Positions 1-7,055 of a stretch of 45,836 nucleotides of DNA are shown piece after piece (the first letter of the stretch is position 1; every line of letters starts with the position of its first letter). The stretch is taken from positions 1-45,836 of the IMG/VR virus record IMGVR_UViG_3300045120_000461. One strand, given 5' to 3'. The notes beneath the pieces are model-generated. The model was not told where the DNA came from, made no database searches, and was given only the letters and a program-made list of their open reading frames with translations. Source of the DNA: a virus. The position numbers were made by a program, and so were the translations under genes.

Positions 1-30
1 CGGGAATCTCAGGAGTTTGAAGATCGAGCA
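1..30. repeat. Terminal direct repeat, left copy (30 bp, one mismatch)
   Basis: Bases 1-30 match bases 45807-45836 at 29 of 30 positions. The only difference is G at 22 against T at 45828. A minus-strand gene reads in frame through the join, so the repeat marks a circular molecule, a circularly permuted genome or an assembly overlap. The mismatch changes a Leu codon (CTT) to Ile (ATT) on the minus strand, which is what population variation or an end error would give. Confidence 0.85.
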
Positions 31-679
31 CCAGCGGCACGGGACAGCGCGCGTACGTGACGTTTACGGACGTGCCGGCGAGGGCGGGTTGCCGGTAGAG
101 CGCGAGCAGATCCGCGCCCAGATGAACGTAGCGTGACGGCGTGCCCGGTTGCGCGACCCACTGCGCGTCGAGCGAGACGAGATCGTCGAGCCGCGAGGGC
201 CGGATCTTCGCGCCGTTTGCCGCCGTGAGGCGCAGCGGCACGATCCAGTCCGGGAACAGGAGCGACGGAGGGTAAGCGGAAGGAACCGCGTAGCCCGCGA
301 CGCCCGACGCTGCGGGCGTGTCGATCGTCAGATCGGTCGGACTTCCCACGTCCACGATGACGCGCGAGACACCATTCAGCAGGATTGTGATGCCGGGGAG
401 CCACGCTTCCACCTCGAATTGCTGGCCCGCGGTCCACGTCACGGCCGTGCCCGCGACGCTCACGATGCCGATCACGGGCGCGGGGCCGGTCAGTTGCAGC
501 ATGCGGAAGAACGTCGTCGCCGGCGGAACGTCCCACGCAGTCGTCGTTTCGAGGATCAGCGTCAGCAGGCAGAACATGCGCTGCGCCTCGTTGATCGCGG
601 CCACGCATTCGACCGTAGGGTAGAAGGTTGGTCCCGCGGGAAACGCTTCGTTCAGCTTTGCGCTTGCGACGTCGCACAT
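1..679 (-). CDS. Adaptor-like structural protein, N-terminal 226 codons (continues at 45807-45553)
   Basis: ATG at 679 opens a frame (MCDVASAKLNEAFPAGPTFY...) that runs off base 1 and resumes without a shift at 45807, ending at 45553. The whole protein is about 310 residues. It has an N-terminal helical stretch, a beta-rich middle with a V-x-G-T-x-V-x-WTAG segment, an LD-x-QW...GTPSRYVHLG segment, and a helical C-terminus beginning EIPEEYHPELVNYAIARL. This plan, and its place after the capsid genes, suggest a head-to-tail adaptor or connector protein. The family is not identified with certainty. It starts 12 bases after the upstream gene stops. The plus-strand Arg-rich frames here are shadows. 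Confidence 0.8.
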   Translation of the reverse strand, partial: MCDVASAKLNEAFPAGPTFYPTVECVAAINEAQRMFCLLTLILETTTAWDVPPATTFFRMLQLTGPAPVIGIVSVAGTAVTWTAGQQFEVEAWLPGITILLNGVSRVIVDVGSPTDLTIDTPAASGVAGYAVPSAYPPSLLFPDWIVPLRLTAANGAKIRPSRLDDLVSLDAQWVAQPGTPSRYVHLGADLLALYRQPALAGTSVNVTYARCPVPLVLDLQTPEIP

Positions 680-690
680 CGCGCCGAGGG

Positions 691-1644
691 TCAGGAGGGG
701 CCTCCCGGTTGCCCGCCTCTCCAGGTGGAGTACTGGCCGCGCGAGGCGCGCGCGAGCCGGTGGCGCGTATAACGCGGGTCCATATGGACCGAGGTTTTCA
801 CGCGCTTTTGGGCGTGTTCGAGCAATAACATCCGCGCCAATTCCTTCTCGAACGCGGTTTCGTACTTGACGGCCTGCGCCATTCTTTCCCGATACGTGGC
901 GATATCGGCGCGCGCCCCCGCCAGCAAGACCGTAGCGGTCACGAACGGCAGCGGCGCGTCCGACGTGTTCTCACCGTTGAAAACCCGCGGATTCCGCAGG
1001 TAGTACAGCGGAAATCCGCGCGCCTGCAACGGCGGCGGGAAAAGCTCGACCTGGTGGAGCACGGGCGGGTCCGTTTCCGGCGTGTCGTCGTATTCGGCCC
1101 ACGCGTGCGGGTAGCCGACGAGCGTACGCTGCCCCGCCGAGCGGTCGAGCCCCAGCTCCGAGAACGGCTTCATGGGCAGGCCGGTGATCGGGTTCTCAAC
1201 CGTGCGAATCGAGCGCGCGTCATCAGGCAAAGGGTAGAGATTTTGCATGAACACGTACGGGCACGCCGTAAGCAGCGCGCCCGCCGCGTCCGAGCCGTTG
1301 CCCTCGTAGGGGCGGTCAAGTGCGAGTGCTGTCGCCGAGATCCACGTCGCGAGGTAGTTCACCGTGTCGCCGGGGCGGTAGAAACGCATTCCGGTCACGT
1401 TCGGCGCCGTCCACGCCGTTCCGATGCCGAACACGGTACGCGCGCCTACCGTGAGCGTCACCGTGTCGGTGGTGGATTGGTACGCCGCCGTCGTCTGGAT
1501 CGACGCGTGCCCTTCGAGCCCGGTCCAGTCGGTCGCGCTGAGGACGGTCGAATACCTTTCCCGGAGAGCGCTGTCAATGATGTCGAGCGACACTTCGGGG
1601 AACTGGGTTTGCAAATTCAAACGCAGTTCGCCCCAACTTGGCAT
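691..1644 (-). CDS. Putative head-tail adaptor/connector protein, 317 aa
   Basis: Start MPSWGELRLNLQTQFP, preceded by TGATCCTATG directly after the stop of the small membrane gene at 1649. Residues 1-40 are helical. A beta segment follows with a G-x-GT-x-WT motif near residue 75 and Tyr/Pro-rich strands (YPLPDDAR, ELFPPP, YYLRNPR). The end is helical and basic. Such G-x-GTxW proteins are common near the portal ring and tail entrance of short-tailed phages. This assignment is by layout and gene order, not a firm family match. It shares its general plan with the split protein at 679/45553 and with 42217-42915. Confidence 0.75.
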   Translation of the reverse strand: MPSWGELRLNLQTQFPEVSLDIIDSALRERYSTVLSATDWTGLEGHASIQTTAAYQSTTDTVTLTVGARTVFGIGTAWTAPNVTGMRFYRPGDTVNYLATWISATALALDRPYEGNGSDAAGALLTACPYVFMQNLYPLPDDARSIRTVENPITGLPMKPFSELGLDRSAGQRTLVGYPHAWAEYDDTPETDPPVLHQVELFPPPLQARGFPLYYLRNPRVFNGENTSDAPLPFVTATVLLAGARADIATYRERMAQAVKYETAFEKELARMLLLEHAQKRVKTSVHMDPRYTRHRLARASRGQYSTWRGGQPGGPS

Positions 1645-1648
1645 AGGA

Positions 1649-1804
1649 TCAGCGGACGACGCCGGAAGTCAGAAGGTCCAGGGCCCAGAAGAACATCCCG
1701 AGCCAGCCGAGCGAGATCGGGGGCGTCGTCGGCCTTCCGATGGCCGCCGCGAACAGGCAAATCGCGGCAATGAGCATCAGCACGAAATGTACAGAGAGCG
1801 CCAT
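1649..1804 (-). CDS. Small two-helix membrane protein, 51 aa
   Basis: ATG at 1804 with an upstream GGGGTGAT Shine-Dalgarno-like stretch, ending in TGA at 1651-1649. It has two hydrophobic segments, about residues 5-22 (HFVLMLIAAICLFAAAIG) and 31-45 (SLGWLGMFFWALDLL), joined by an RPTTPP turn. Short two-helix proteins of this kind occur in the head-tail gene block of many phages. A holin role is possible, because no other lysis gene was recognised, but nothing here proves it. It lies between two structural genes with 4-base spacing on each side. Confidence 0.75.
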   Translation of the reverse strand: MALSVHFVLMLIAAICLFAAAIGRPTTPPISLGWLGMFFWALDLLTSGVVR

Positions 1805-1808
1805 AGGA

Positions 1809-2192
1809 TCACCCCACAGGAAATACTTCGCAGGTCAGCGAATACGTCGTCGTCGTCGCGTCGGCGTGCTGCACCTGAATGTCCCAGATGCACGGGAGTA
1901 TCCGGCCCACCGTTTCCTTAACATCGCCCGCGGCCACGGCGCCGTTCGGCATCAACTCAAAAACCGACATCCCGATCGCCGTCACTCCCGCGCCGCCCGT
2001 GTTGAGAACGGCAGGCGTGCCGCCGGGCACGTCGTAGCCGCGAAAAAACACCTTCAGACTCGCGCCCGCCACGGTGACATTCAGGTAAACACGCGCGAAT
2101 TGCTGGGACGCGTCTTTCTGCGCCAGACACACCGTCGTCGCGGTGCGCGCTACGGCCGGCAGCAATATCCGTCTTGTCTTGGCGTCGTTCAT
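1809..2192 (-). CDS. Structural protein of unknown role, 127 aa
   Basis: The start is MNDAKTRRILLPAVARTATT at 2192, one base after the TAG stop of the gene above. An upstream in-frame GTG/ATG extension (MPANGWW...) overlaps that neighbour and reads like non-coding sequence. The product is beta-rich and Val/Ala/Gly-rich, ending SLTCEVFPVG. It has no motif I recognise. It lies between the capsid genes and the adaptor genes, so a minor virion or head-completion role is likely. Confidence 0.75.
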   Translation of the reverse strand: MNDAKTRRILLPAVARTATTVCLAQKDASQQFARVYLNVTVAGASLKVFFRGYDVPGGTPAVLNTGGAGVTAIGMSVFELMPNGAVAAGDVKETVGRILPCIWDIQVQHADATTTTYSLTCEVFPVG

Positions 2193-2193
2193 T

Positions 2194-2715
2194 CTAGGAG
2201 AAGGTAATCCCGACCGACGACTCCACCATCCATTTGCCGGCATACGCGCGCAGCCGCACGTTGGCGCCGGCGAAGGCCGCGAACGTCGCCACGTTGACCG
2301 AAGCGGATCCGGTCTGCAGCAGTCCGGTCGCGGTGAGCGTATGCGCGAACGCGGTCGCCGACTGGATCGTCAGCGTCACGCCGTCGTCCGCGCCCGCGAC
2401 GGGCGCCGCCAGCGTGAGCGCGGTAATGCCGGCGTTGGTGATGGTGTAGGTGCCGGAAGGCCGTACCGGGATCGCGCCCGAGGCGGTGACGGCGGTTATC
2501 ACCGTGCCGCCGTTCGGCCCGACTTTGAAGATGAGCACGCCCGCCGCGCTTACGACTTCGATCGCGTTGGCGGTCTGGGTGGCGGGGATGACGATGCGCA
2601 GCGGTACGACGCCGCCCGAGCCGATCGTCGGTTCGTGGCCCGCCGCGCCCGCGCCGCGCGGAACGATCTCGACCTGTTTGAAGCGGGAAGGCTGATTCGA
2701 TGTCGCTACAGGCAT
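2194..2715 (-). CDS. Ala/Thr/Gly-rich structural protein, 173 aa (capsid-associated candidate)
   Basis: ATG at 2715 follows a clear Shine-Dalgarno AGGAGA five bases upstream. The protein is dominated by beta-type, low-charge repeats of Ala, Thr, Val and Gly (ITALTLAAPVAGADDGVTLTIQ and similar), ending WMVESSVGITFS. It lies 9 bases downstream of the major capsid gene. Proteins of this texture in this position are often capsid decoration or stabilising proteins. I infer that role from position and composition only. Confidence 0.8.
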   Translation of the reverse strand: MPVATSNQPSRFKQVEIVPRGAGAAGHEPTIGSGGVVPLRIVIPATQTANAIEVVSAAGVLIFKVGPNGGTVITAVTASGAIPVRPSGTYTITNAGITALTLAAPVAGADDGVTLTIQSATAFAHTLTATGLLQTGSASVNVATFAAFAGANVRLRAYAGKWMVESSVGITFS

Positions 2716-2724
2716 GATCGTCTC

Positions 2725-3645
2725 CTAGCTGGAGGGTGCTCCGGCAATTCCATAGAAGCCGTTATAGCCGCAACTCATTCTTTGCCACCCGGCCGTCTTC
2801 ACCGACCGCGAATCGAAGTCGAGGTCGTGGACCGTGTTGAACGCCTCGCGGTTGTACCAGCGCAATTCAGTGTCGCCGACGTTGCCCTCAATGAACCAGG
2901 CATCGGGATCGCTGAGATAATCCCAGACAACCCATGTGTCAAAGCTGGGCATTCCCGAGCGGCGCCGGAACGCGTTAATGGCGCGGTTCGCGGTGTCCGG
3001 ACGATCCACGCCACCCAGCAGCTCGGCGCCGATAAATTCGAGCGCCGGCGGGAAGATTGCTTTCCGCGGGGGGATGCGGATCTTCTTGCCGCGATGATCG
3101 ACGGTCGTGCGCATCAGCGTCAGCATGAGCTGCATCGAAGTCACGTCGGGGTCCGACGCGTACGAGAGCTTATTCGACTGCGTGCCGCCGCCGATCAGCG
3201 GATGCGCGGTCGAGAACAGCGCCACGCCGTCCGGCCCCGTCGCCGACGTAAAGCCGGTATTGAACACGTTCGCCGCCAGAACTTCGCGCGTTTCCTTGGC
3301 CGAGCGGCCCAGCTCGGTCGAGAGCTTGCGCACCACGCCGTATTTGTCGTCATCCATTGCGACTTTCGTGACGCGAAAGCCGAGCGAGTACTGCGCGTGA
3401 ACATAAGTCCGGTTGAAGCCCGGCAGGGCTTCGTCGTATCGCGTGTCGCCGCCTTCGGGCACGACGGACATCTGCCCGAAGCCCGTCACTTCCGTCGTCT
3501 GCTCGATCGAGCGCGACGACGTTTCCATGCGGAAGACTTCCGAGAATTCCTCGGGGAACTCGGAGTATTTGGTCATAACGACTTCATCGATCGCCGGCAG
3601 CATCGACTGCAGATAGAGATCGGGGAAAAGTGTGCGAATGAACAT
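2725..3645 (-). CDS. Major capsid protein, Mu gpT-like, 306 aa
   Basis: ATG at 3645 has a strong AGAGG ribosome site in TCTGAGAGGAAACC. The sequence fits the gpT-like major head subunit family: an N-terminal F-x-E-x-F helix region, TGFGQMSVVPEGGDTRYDE near residues 54-72, the LGFRVTKVAMDDDKYG strand near residue 88, the LAANVFNTGF...GVALFSTAHP segment near residues 125-150, and a C-terminal strand with WYNREAF. This family forms the HK97-fold shell in many phages. It follows the scaffold-like gene in order and has typical length. It is the best-supported head gene after terminase and portal. Confidence 0.88.
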   Translation of the reverse strand: MFIRTLFPDLYLQSMLPAIDEVVMTKYSEFPEEFSEVFRMETSSRSIEQTTEVTGFGQMSVVPEGGDTRYDEALPGFNRTYVHAQYSLGFRVTKVAMDDDKYGVVRKLSTELGRSAKETREVLAANVFNTGFTSATGPDGVALFSTAHPLIGGGTQSNKLSYASDPDVTSMQLMLTLMRTTVDHRGKKIRIPPRKAIFPPALEFIGAELLGGVDRPDTANRAINAFRRRSGMPSFDTWVVWDYLSDPDAWFIEGNVGDTELRWYNREAFNTVHDLDFDSRSVKTAGWQRMSCGYNGFYGIAGAPSS

Positions 3646-3667
3646 GGTTTCCTCTCAGATGCCTTTC

Positions 3668-4231
3668 TTAGACGCCTGCCGTTGCCTGGGCAGAGAAGTG
3701 CTTGTTAATCGTGACTTCGACGATGGCCGAGTCGCCTTCGAGGTTGGGCGAGATCATGGACACCGCGCGCAACCGAAGGTCGAGCCCCGCGGTCGCCGCG
3801 ATCGCGATATCGACCGCCATGCGCGACATCTTCGTTAGCGTGTTGCCGGTCTGCGTCAGCGAGATATTCGAGTTTTTGCCGACGTGCGCCGCGGTCGTGA
3901 CGACGACGCCGGTCTTGACCTGCGCGTTGAACACGCAGTCGATTTCGTCAGAGACAGAGTGCATGGAGGCCGTCGAGATCGCGCCGTAGCCGATCGACGA
4001 TCCGAGCCAGAGCGTCGTGCCGGGCGTGCCCTGGTAGCCGGTCTGAATGCCCGGCACGTTATAGGCCGGGGCTTCGGGCAGCGCAACAGCGGCCGCAACC
4101 TTCAGCACCATGTCGAAATGGAAAAGCGCGTTCCCGTCCGTCGCCGGTTTGGCGTACTGCGTAACGCTGAACGGCGCACCGCCCGCGCGGATGATGGGAC
4201 GGAACCCGAAGGGTGTATTTGGATTGGCCAT
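3668..4231 (-). CDS. Capsid-associated structural protein (MANPNTPFGFRP type), 187 aa
   Basis: ATG at 4231 with a GGAG ribosome site in GTAGGAGCAAGT. The opening MANPNTPFGFRPIIRAGGAP is a recognisable start of a phage virion protein type found next to major capsid genes. The rest is beta-rich with small residues (VGKNSNISLTQTGNTLTKMS) and ends in an Ala/Thr tail. It lies 22 bases before the major capsid gene. A cement or decoration role is plausible but unproven. The longer frame upstream (to 4885) is an Arg-rich shadow of the neighbouring gene. Confidence 0.8.
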   Translation of the reverse strand: MANPNTPFGFRPIIRAGGAPFSVTQYAKPATDGNALFHFDMVLKVAAAVALPEAPAYNVPGIQTGYQGTPGTTLWLGSSIGYGAISTASMHSVSDEIDCVFNAQVKTGVVVTTAAHVGKNSNISLTQTGNTLTKMSRMAVDIAIAATAGLDLRLRAVSMISPNLEGDSAIVEVTINKHFSAQATAGV

Positions 4232-4239
4232 ACTTGCTC

Positions 4240-5145
4240 CTACCTTTGCCTTTCGACTTTGAATCCGGTTTCTCGCGAACGTCCGACCAGCGATTCGTTT
4301 TCCGACGCCGACGCCGTTACGTTGTCGCGATCGCGCAGCACGGAAACGCCGGGGGCGCCGCCCGCGTCGCGCATCGCGCGCTCGGACGCGTTCTCGAACG
4401 CCTCCTCGGCTTCTGCGACCGCGTTTTCCGATTCCTGCGCAAAGTGACGCTGGCGGGCTTCGGCCATGCGGATCGGAATCTCGCCCATGATGAGCGTGCC
4501 GACTTTGACCGGATCGCCCTTCTTGTCTTTCACGATCTGGTAGCCGCGCATGCCGAGCACGCCGATGCAGCGTTCCGAGAGGAACTTGGCGCGCATACCG
4601 GGCGTGCCGTACATCTGGACGGCTTCCTCCATCGGCTGCGCGAAGATCATCGCGTCCGATCGGTCGGCTTCGACTTCGACGGTGTGGACCGGAATCTGCA
4701 GGATGCGCTTGGCGAACGCGTCGGCGACCTTCTGCGCGCCGAACTTTGCGATCGCGTTGCGCAGGCCCTTCTGCATAAAGGGATTGGGCACGGCTTTTTC
4801 GCCCTTCTGGAGAATCGTTTCGGCCGTGATCTGCGCATAGCGTTCGAGCCCCATCGCTTCGATGCGGTCTTTGATTTCGGGGCAATTGGTCAGCAGCGGA
4901 TCGGGTCCGTATACGATGCGCGTAAACGTGGGGAAGGCTTCGCCGAAGGTCTTGCGGTCGAACTCGTCGCGCAGGAATTCGACGGGATCGTCCGACTGCG
5001 ATGGTTCCGGCTTGATGTCGAGCCCAAGATCGGTCGCGAGCGCTTCTTCGGTCTTCTGCGCGTCGATGCGCGCCTGGCGGTCGGCGAGGATGCGCTTATT
5101 CGCGACCTCGGCCGGGTCGATCGGCGGTTTGCGCTTGCTGCTCAT
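4240..5145 (-). CDS. Charged helical head-region protein, 301 aa
   Basis: Start MSSKRKPPIDPAEVANKR at 5145, 6 bases after the scaffold-like gene. The protein is rich in Glu, Lys, Arg and Ala, with a helical C-terminal third (RMAEARQRHFAQESENAVAEAEEAFENASERAM). It has a compact middle with MYGTPGMRAKFLSERCIGVLGMRGY near residue 180. I do not recognise the family. Its place between scaffold and capsid genes suggests a head-assembly or head-associated protein. The plus-strand frames over it are shadows. Confidence 0.75.
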   Translation of the reverse strand: MSSKRKPPIDPAEVANKRILADRQARIDAQKTEEALATDLGLDIKPEPSQSDDPVEFLRDEFDRKTFGEAFPTFTRIVYGPDPLLTNCPEIKDRIEAMGLERYAQITAETILQKGEKAVPNPFMQKGLRNAIAKFGAQKVADAFAKRILQIPVHTVEVEADRSDAMIFAQPMEEAVQMYGTPGMRAKFLSERCIGVLGMRGYQIVKDKKGDPVKVGTLIMGEIPIRMAEARQRHFAQESENAVAEAEEAFENASERAMRDAGGAPGVSVLRDRDNVTASASENESLVGRSRETGFKVERQR

Positions 5146-5151
5146 CTTTTC

Positions 5152-5874
5152 TTACCTGTTCCCTCGTATTGCGACGCCCGCTTTGGCGCGCTTCGCGTAG
5201 GCCTCGTGGGTGATGCCCATCGCGTCGGCGATGTGCTTCTGCTGGGGCGTCAGCTCGCCGTCGTCGTCCGAGCCGGGCGCGGGACGGCCGCGTCCGTTCT
5301 CGCCCGACTGCGCCGCCACGCGCGCCAGCCGATCGGCCTCTTTGCGTTCCTTTTCCGCTTCTGCCGGGATCTTCATCTTTCCGCTCCGCAGGAATTCCAG
5401 TTCGGTTTGTTTGGCGGCCAGCTCCATCGCGATCGGCGCCGGCGTGCCCGAGCGCACGAGCGAGCCGTAATTGACCGCGGTTGCCCTGAAGAACTCGGAA
5501 TCCTTCTTCTTCAGGTCCGGATACTCCTCGATAAGCTGCTGCTCGCGCGTCAGGACCGTCGCCCGCTGGTTGATGAGGTTTTCCACTTCGTCGCGCTTTA
5601 CGTAGCCGCGTTTCGCCGCCAGCGTGTCGAAGCCTTTCACGCCGCCGGTCGTGATCGCTTCGAGCACGTCGGTGTCGTCTTCCGGATCCGGATCTGCGGC
5701 GGCGGGCGCGGCGGGCGCCGGCTGACGGGCTTTCTCCGCCCAGAACTGCGCGGTGCGGTTGGATTCGGCGACCTGTTCCTTCAGGTCGTTGATCTGCTGC
5801 TGGAGCGCCGTCAGTTCGGGGGACGGCGCTGCTTCTTTGGGAGAAGCTTCTGTCTGTGTGGTTTCTTCAGGCAT
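5152..5874 (-). CDS. Putative capsid scaffolding protein, 240 aa
   Basis: The start is MPEETTQTEASPKEAAPSPE at 5874. The frame upstream of this ATG overlaps the previous gene and is not credible. Residues 1-60 are acidic and coiled-coil-like (LTALQQQINDLKEQVAESN), then come an Ala/Pro linker, an acidic DPDPEDDTDV patch, a helical middle and a basic C-terminus (HEAYAKRAKAGVAIRGNR). Acidic helical body plus basic tail, and position two genes before the major capsid gene, are the usual signs of a phage scaffold. This is inferred from composition and gene order. Confidence 0.75.
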   Translation of the reverse strand: MPEETTQTEASPKEAAPSPELTALQQQINDLKEQVAESNRTAQFWAEKARQPAPAAPAAADPDPEDDTDVLEAITTGGVKGFDTLAAKRGYVKRDEVENLINQRATVLTREQQLIEEYPDLKKKDSEFFRATAVNYGSLVRSGTPAPIAMELAAKQTELEFLRSGKMKIPAEAEKERKEADRLARVAAQSGENGRGRPAPGSDDDGELTPQQKHIADAMGITHEAYAKRAKAGVAIRGNR

Positions 5875-5906
5875 AGACGTCAGCGGTTGATTTCGACATT
5901 TCGCGC

Positions 5907-6257
5907 CTACATGCGCAGCGCGGCCCCAAATGCCGTGTCTTTGTACAGGTCGCGCCGCTTGCCGATATAGGGCCGCACGCACTCGGCGCAGAGGAGTTGG
6001 TAAATCCCGTCACGGGGAACGCAGTAAAGCCGCACCTTGTCGCCCGCGGCGCGATCGCGCAGCGTTTCCCACGTCGCGTCGCACGCCTGGCAGCCGGGCG
6101 GCTGGCCGCCGGCCAGAAATTCGAGCGCCCGGTTATGCCATTCCCAGCAGTGGTCGCAGATCGCCTGGGCGTGCCCCGCGAGCCGGTGAACGCGTGACGC
6201 GACGCGGAACTTCGAGCAGTACGCGCAGCGCACCGCGATCAGGTTGGGGACGTTCAC
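5907..6257 (-). CDS. Cys-rich zinc-ribbon-like protein, 116 aa
   Basis: Start MNVPNLIAVRCAYCSKFRVA at 6257, overlapping the upstream stop as ATGA. Four Cys pairs or near-pairs are visible: CAYC (residue 11), CDHC (34), CQAC (55) and CVPR...CAEC (about 80-91). The spacing suggests two zinc-binding ribbons. The protein is otherwise hydrophilic. The function is unknown. It could bind nucleic acid or be a small structural knuckle. It sits in a cluster of small genes between portal and scaffold. Confidence 0.75.
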   Translation of the reverse strand: MNVPNLIAVRCAYCSKFRVASRVHRLAGHAQAICDHCWEWHNRALEFLAGGQPPGCQACDATWETLRDRAAGDKVRLYCVPRDGIYQLLCAECVRPYIGKRRDLYKDTAFGAALRM

Positions 6258-6475
6258 CGCCGGCGTTTGCTCGACGCCTGCACCGTCTCTAACTCGTCAG
6301 CCGCCGGCGGCGTGTCGCGTCCGAACGCCGTTTTCAGCGTTGCCGCATCGTCGCCCGTGAACGTGAGCATGTTCGCGCCCATGTGGAGCGTGACGCTGCC
6401 GTCCGCGGCGAAGTGCGCAAACTGCACCATGTCGTGATTGACCGAGTACTCGGAAAGGAGGATGAAATGGTCCAT
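6254..6475 (-). CDS. Small hypothetical protein, 73 aa
   Basis: Start MDHFILLSEYSVNHDMVQFA at 6475, with GGAGG ending only one base upstream. It ends by ATGA overlap with the next gene. The middle holds a short beta pattern (HFAADGSVTLHMGANMLTFTGDDAATLKTAF) that could be a small sheet domain. The tail is basic (SSKRRR). No family recognised. The tight overlap with both neighbours shows it is co-translated with them. Confidence 0.7.
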   Translation of the reverse strand: MDHFILLSEYSVNHDMVQFAHFAADGSVTLHMGANMLTFTGDDAATLKTAFGRDTPPAADELETVQASSKRRR

Positions 6476-6490
6476 GCCTCCGGATTCGAC

Positions 6491-6745
6491 TTATCCCGGT
6501 GGTTTGTTCATCTGCTTCAGGATCTGGAAGGGAAGGTCGCGCACCATGCGCAGCGCCGCCGCCGCGCCCTGCGAGCGATGCAGCTCTACCCCGTCGCGCT
6601 TCTCGCACTCGCCGCGGTAGCGCTCCAGCTCGGCCGCGATACGCGCCGCGAGGATCGCAAACGGCGGGGATTTGAGCATGTCCTCGAAGCGTTCGCGGTC
6701 GAGCGCGTCGAGCGGATCGGCGGTCGGGATCGTCCGGCTTTGCAC
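6491..6745 (-). CDS. Small helical hypothetical protein, 84 aa
   Basis: I place the start at GTG 6745 (VQSRTIPTADPLDALDRER), one base after the upstream TAG. A longer frame to 6772 would overlap the previous gene without benefit. The product is mostly helical (RFEDMLKSPPFAILAARIAAELERYRGECEKRDGVEL...), with alternating charge that fits a small helical bundle. The function is unknown. It belongs to the small-gene string between portal and scaffold. Confidence 0.7.
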   Translation of the reverse strand: MQSRTIPTADPLDALDRERFEDMLKSPPFAILAARIAAELERYRGECEKRDGVELHRSQGAAAALRMVRDLPFQILKQMNKPPG

Positions 6746-6746
6746 G

Positions 6747-6911
6747 CTATTCGTCGTCCGCGTCGTCCACAATCGGCGGGCGCGGTCGTTTACGGAGCTG
6801 GCGGAGCGCTTCTTCGACGTGGCCGAGCGCGATGTCCGACTCGCCCGACTCCTGCAGCCGGTCGATGACGATCTGCAGCAGGTCTTCCGAAAGAGGCTCG
6901 GCGGTGCTCAA
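6747..6911 (-). CDS. Small acidic hypothetical protein, 54 aa (TTG start)
   Basis: TTG at 6911 overlaps the upstream TGA as TTGA, giving LSTAEPLSEDLLQIVIDRLQ... and ending in PPIVDDADDE before TAG at 6749-6747. The body is one amphipathic helix (EDLLQIVIDRLQESGESDIALGHVEEALRQLRKR), the tail acidic. The start is supported by the overlap pattern shared with several genes in this genome (compare 9649 and 13864). Function unknown. Confidence 0.65.
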   Translation of the reverse strand: MSTAEPLSEDLLQIVIDRLQESGESDIALGHVEEALRQLRKRPRPPIVDDADDE

Positions 6912-7033
6912 TATTTCCCGCCCTTCGGCGCGGGTTTCATCGGACCCGCCTTTGGCGTTTTCTTCGCCGACGTTACGCCGGCGCCGCCGCGCGCCGCGAC
7001 CATCGCGTTAAAAGAGGGAGTTGCTTTTGCCAT
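6908..7033 (-). CDS. Small basic protein, 41 aa
   Basis: ATG at 7033 gives MAKATPSFNAMVAARGGAGV followed by a Lys/Pro/Gly tail (KKTPKAGPMKPAPKGGKY) and TGA at 6910-6908. It lies 22 bases after the portal stop. It has about nine Lys/Arg in 41 residues and almost no acidic residue, so nucleic-acid or capsid-interior contact is possible. I do not recognise it. Codon texture and tight fit between its neighbours support it as a gene. Confidence 0.6.
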   Translation of the reverse strand: MAKATPSFNAMVAARGGAGVTSAKKTPKAGPMKPAPKGGKY

Positions 7034-7055
7034 GACGTTCTATTCGACGCGGGGC

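Noticed and set aside
9-677. 222-codon minus frame beginning at GTG 677
   Set aside because: Arg/His-rich shadow. The frame from ATG 679 reads as sensible protein and continues through the genome join.
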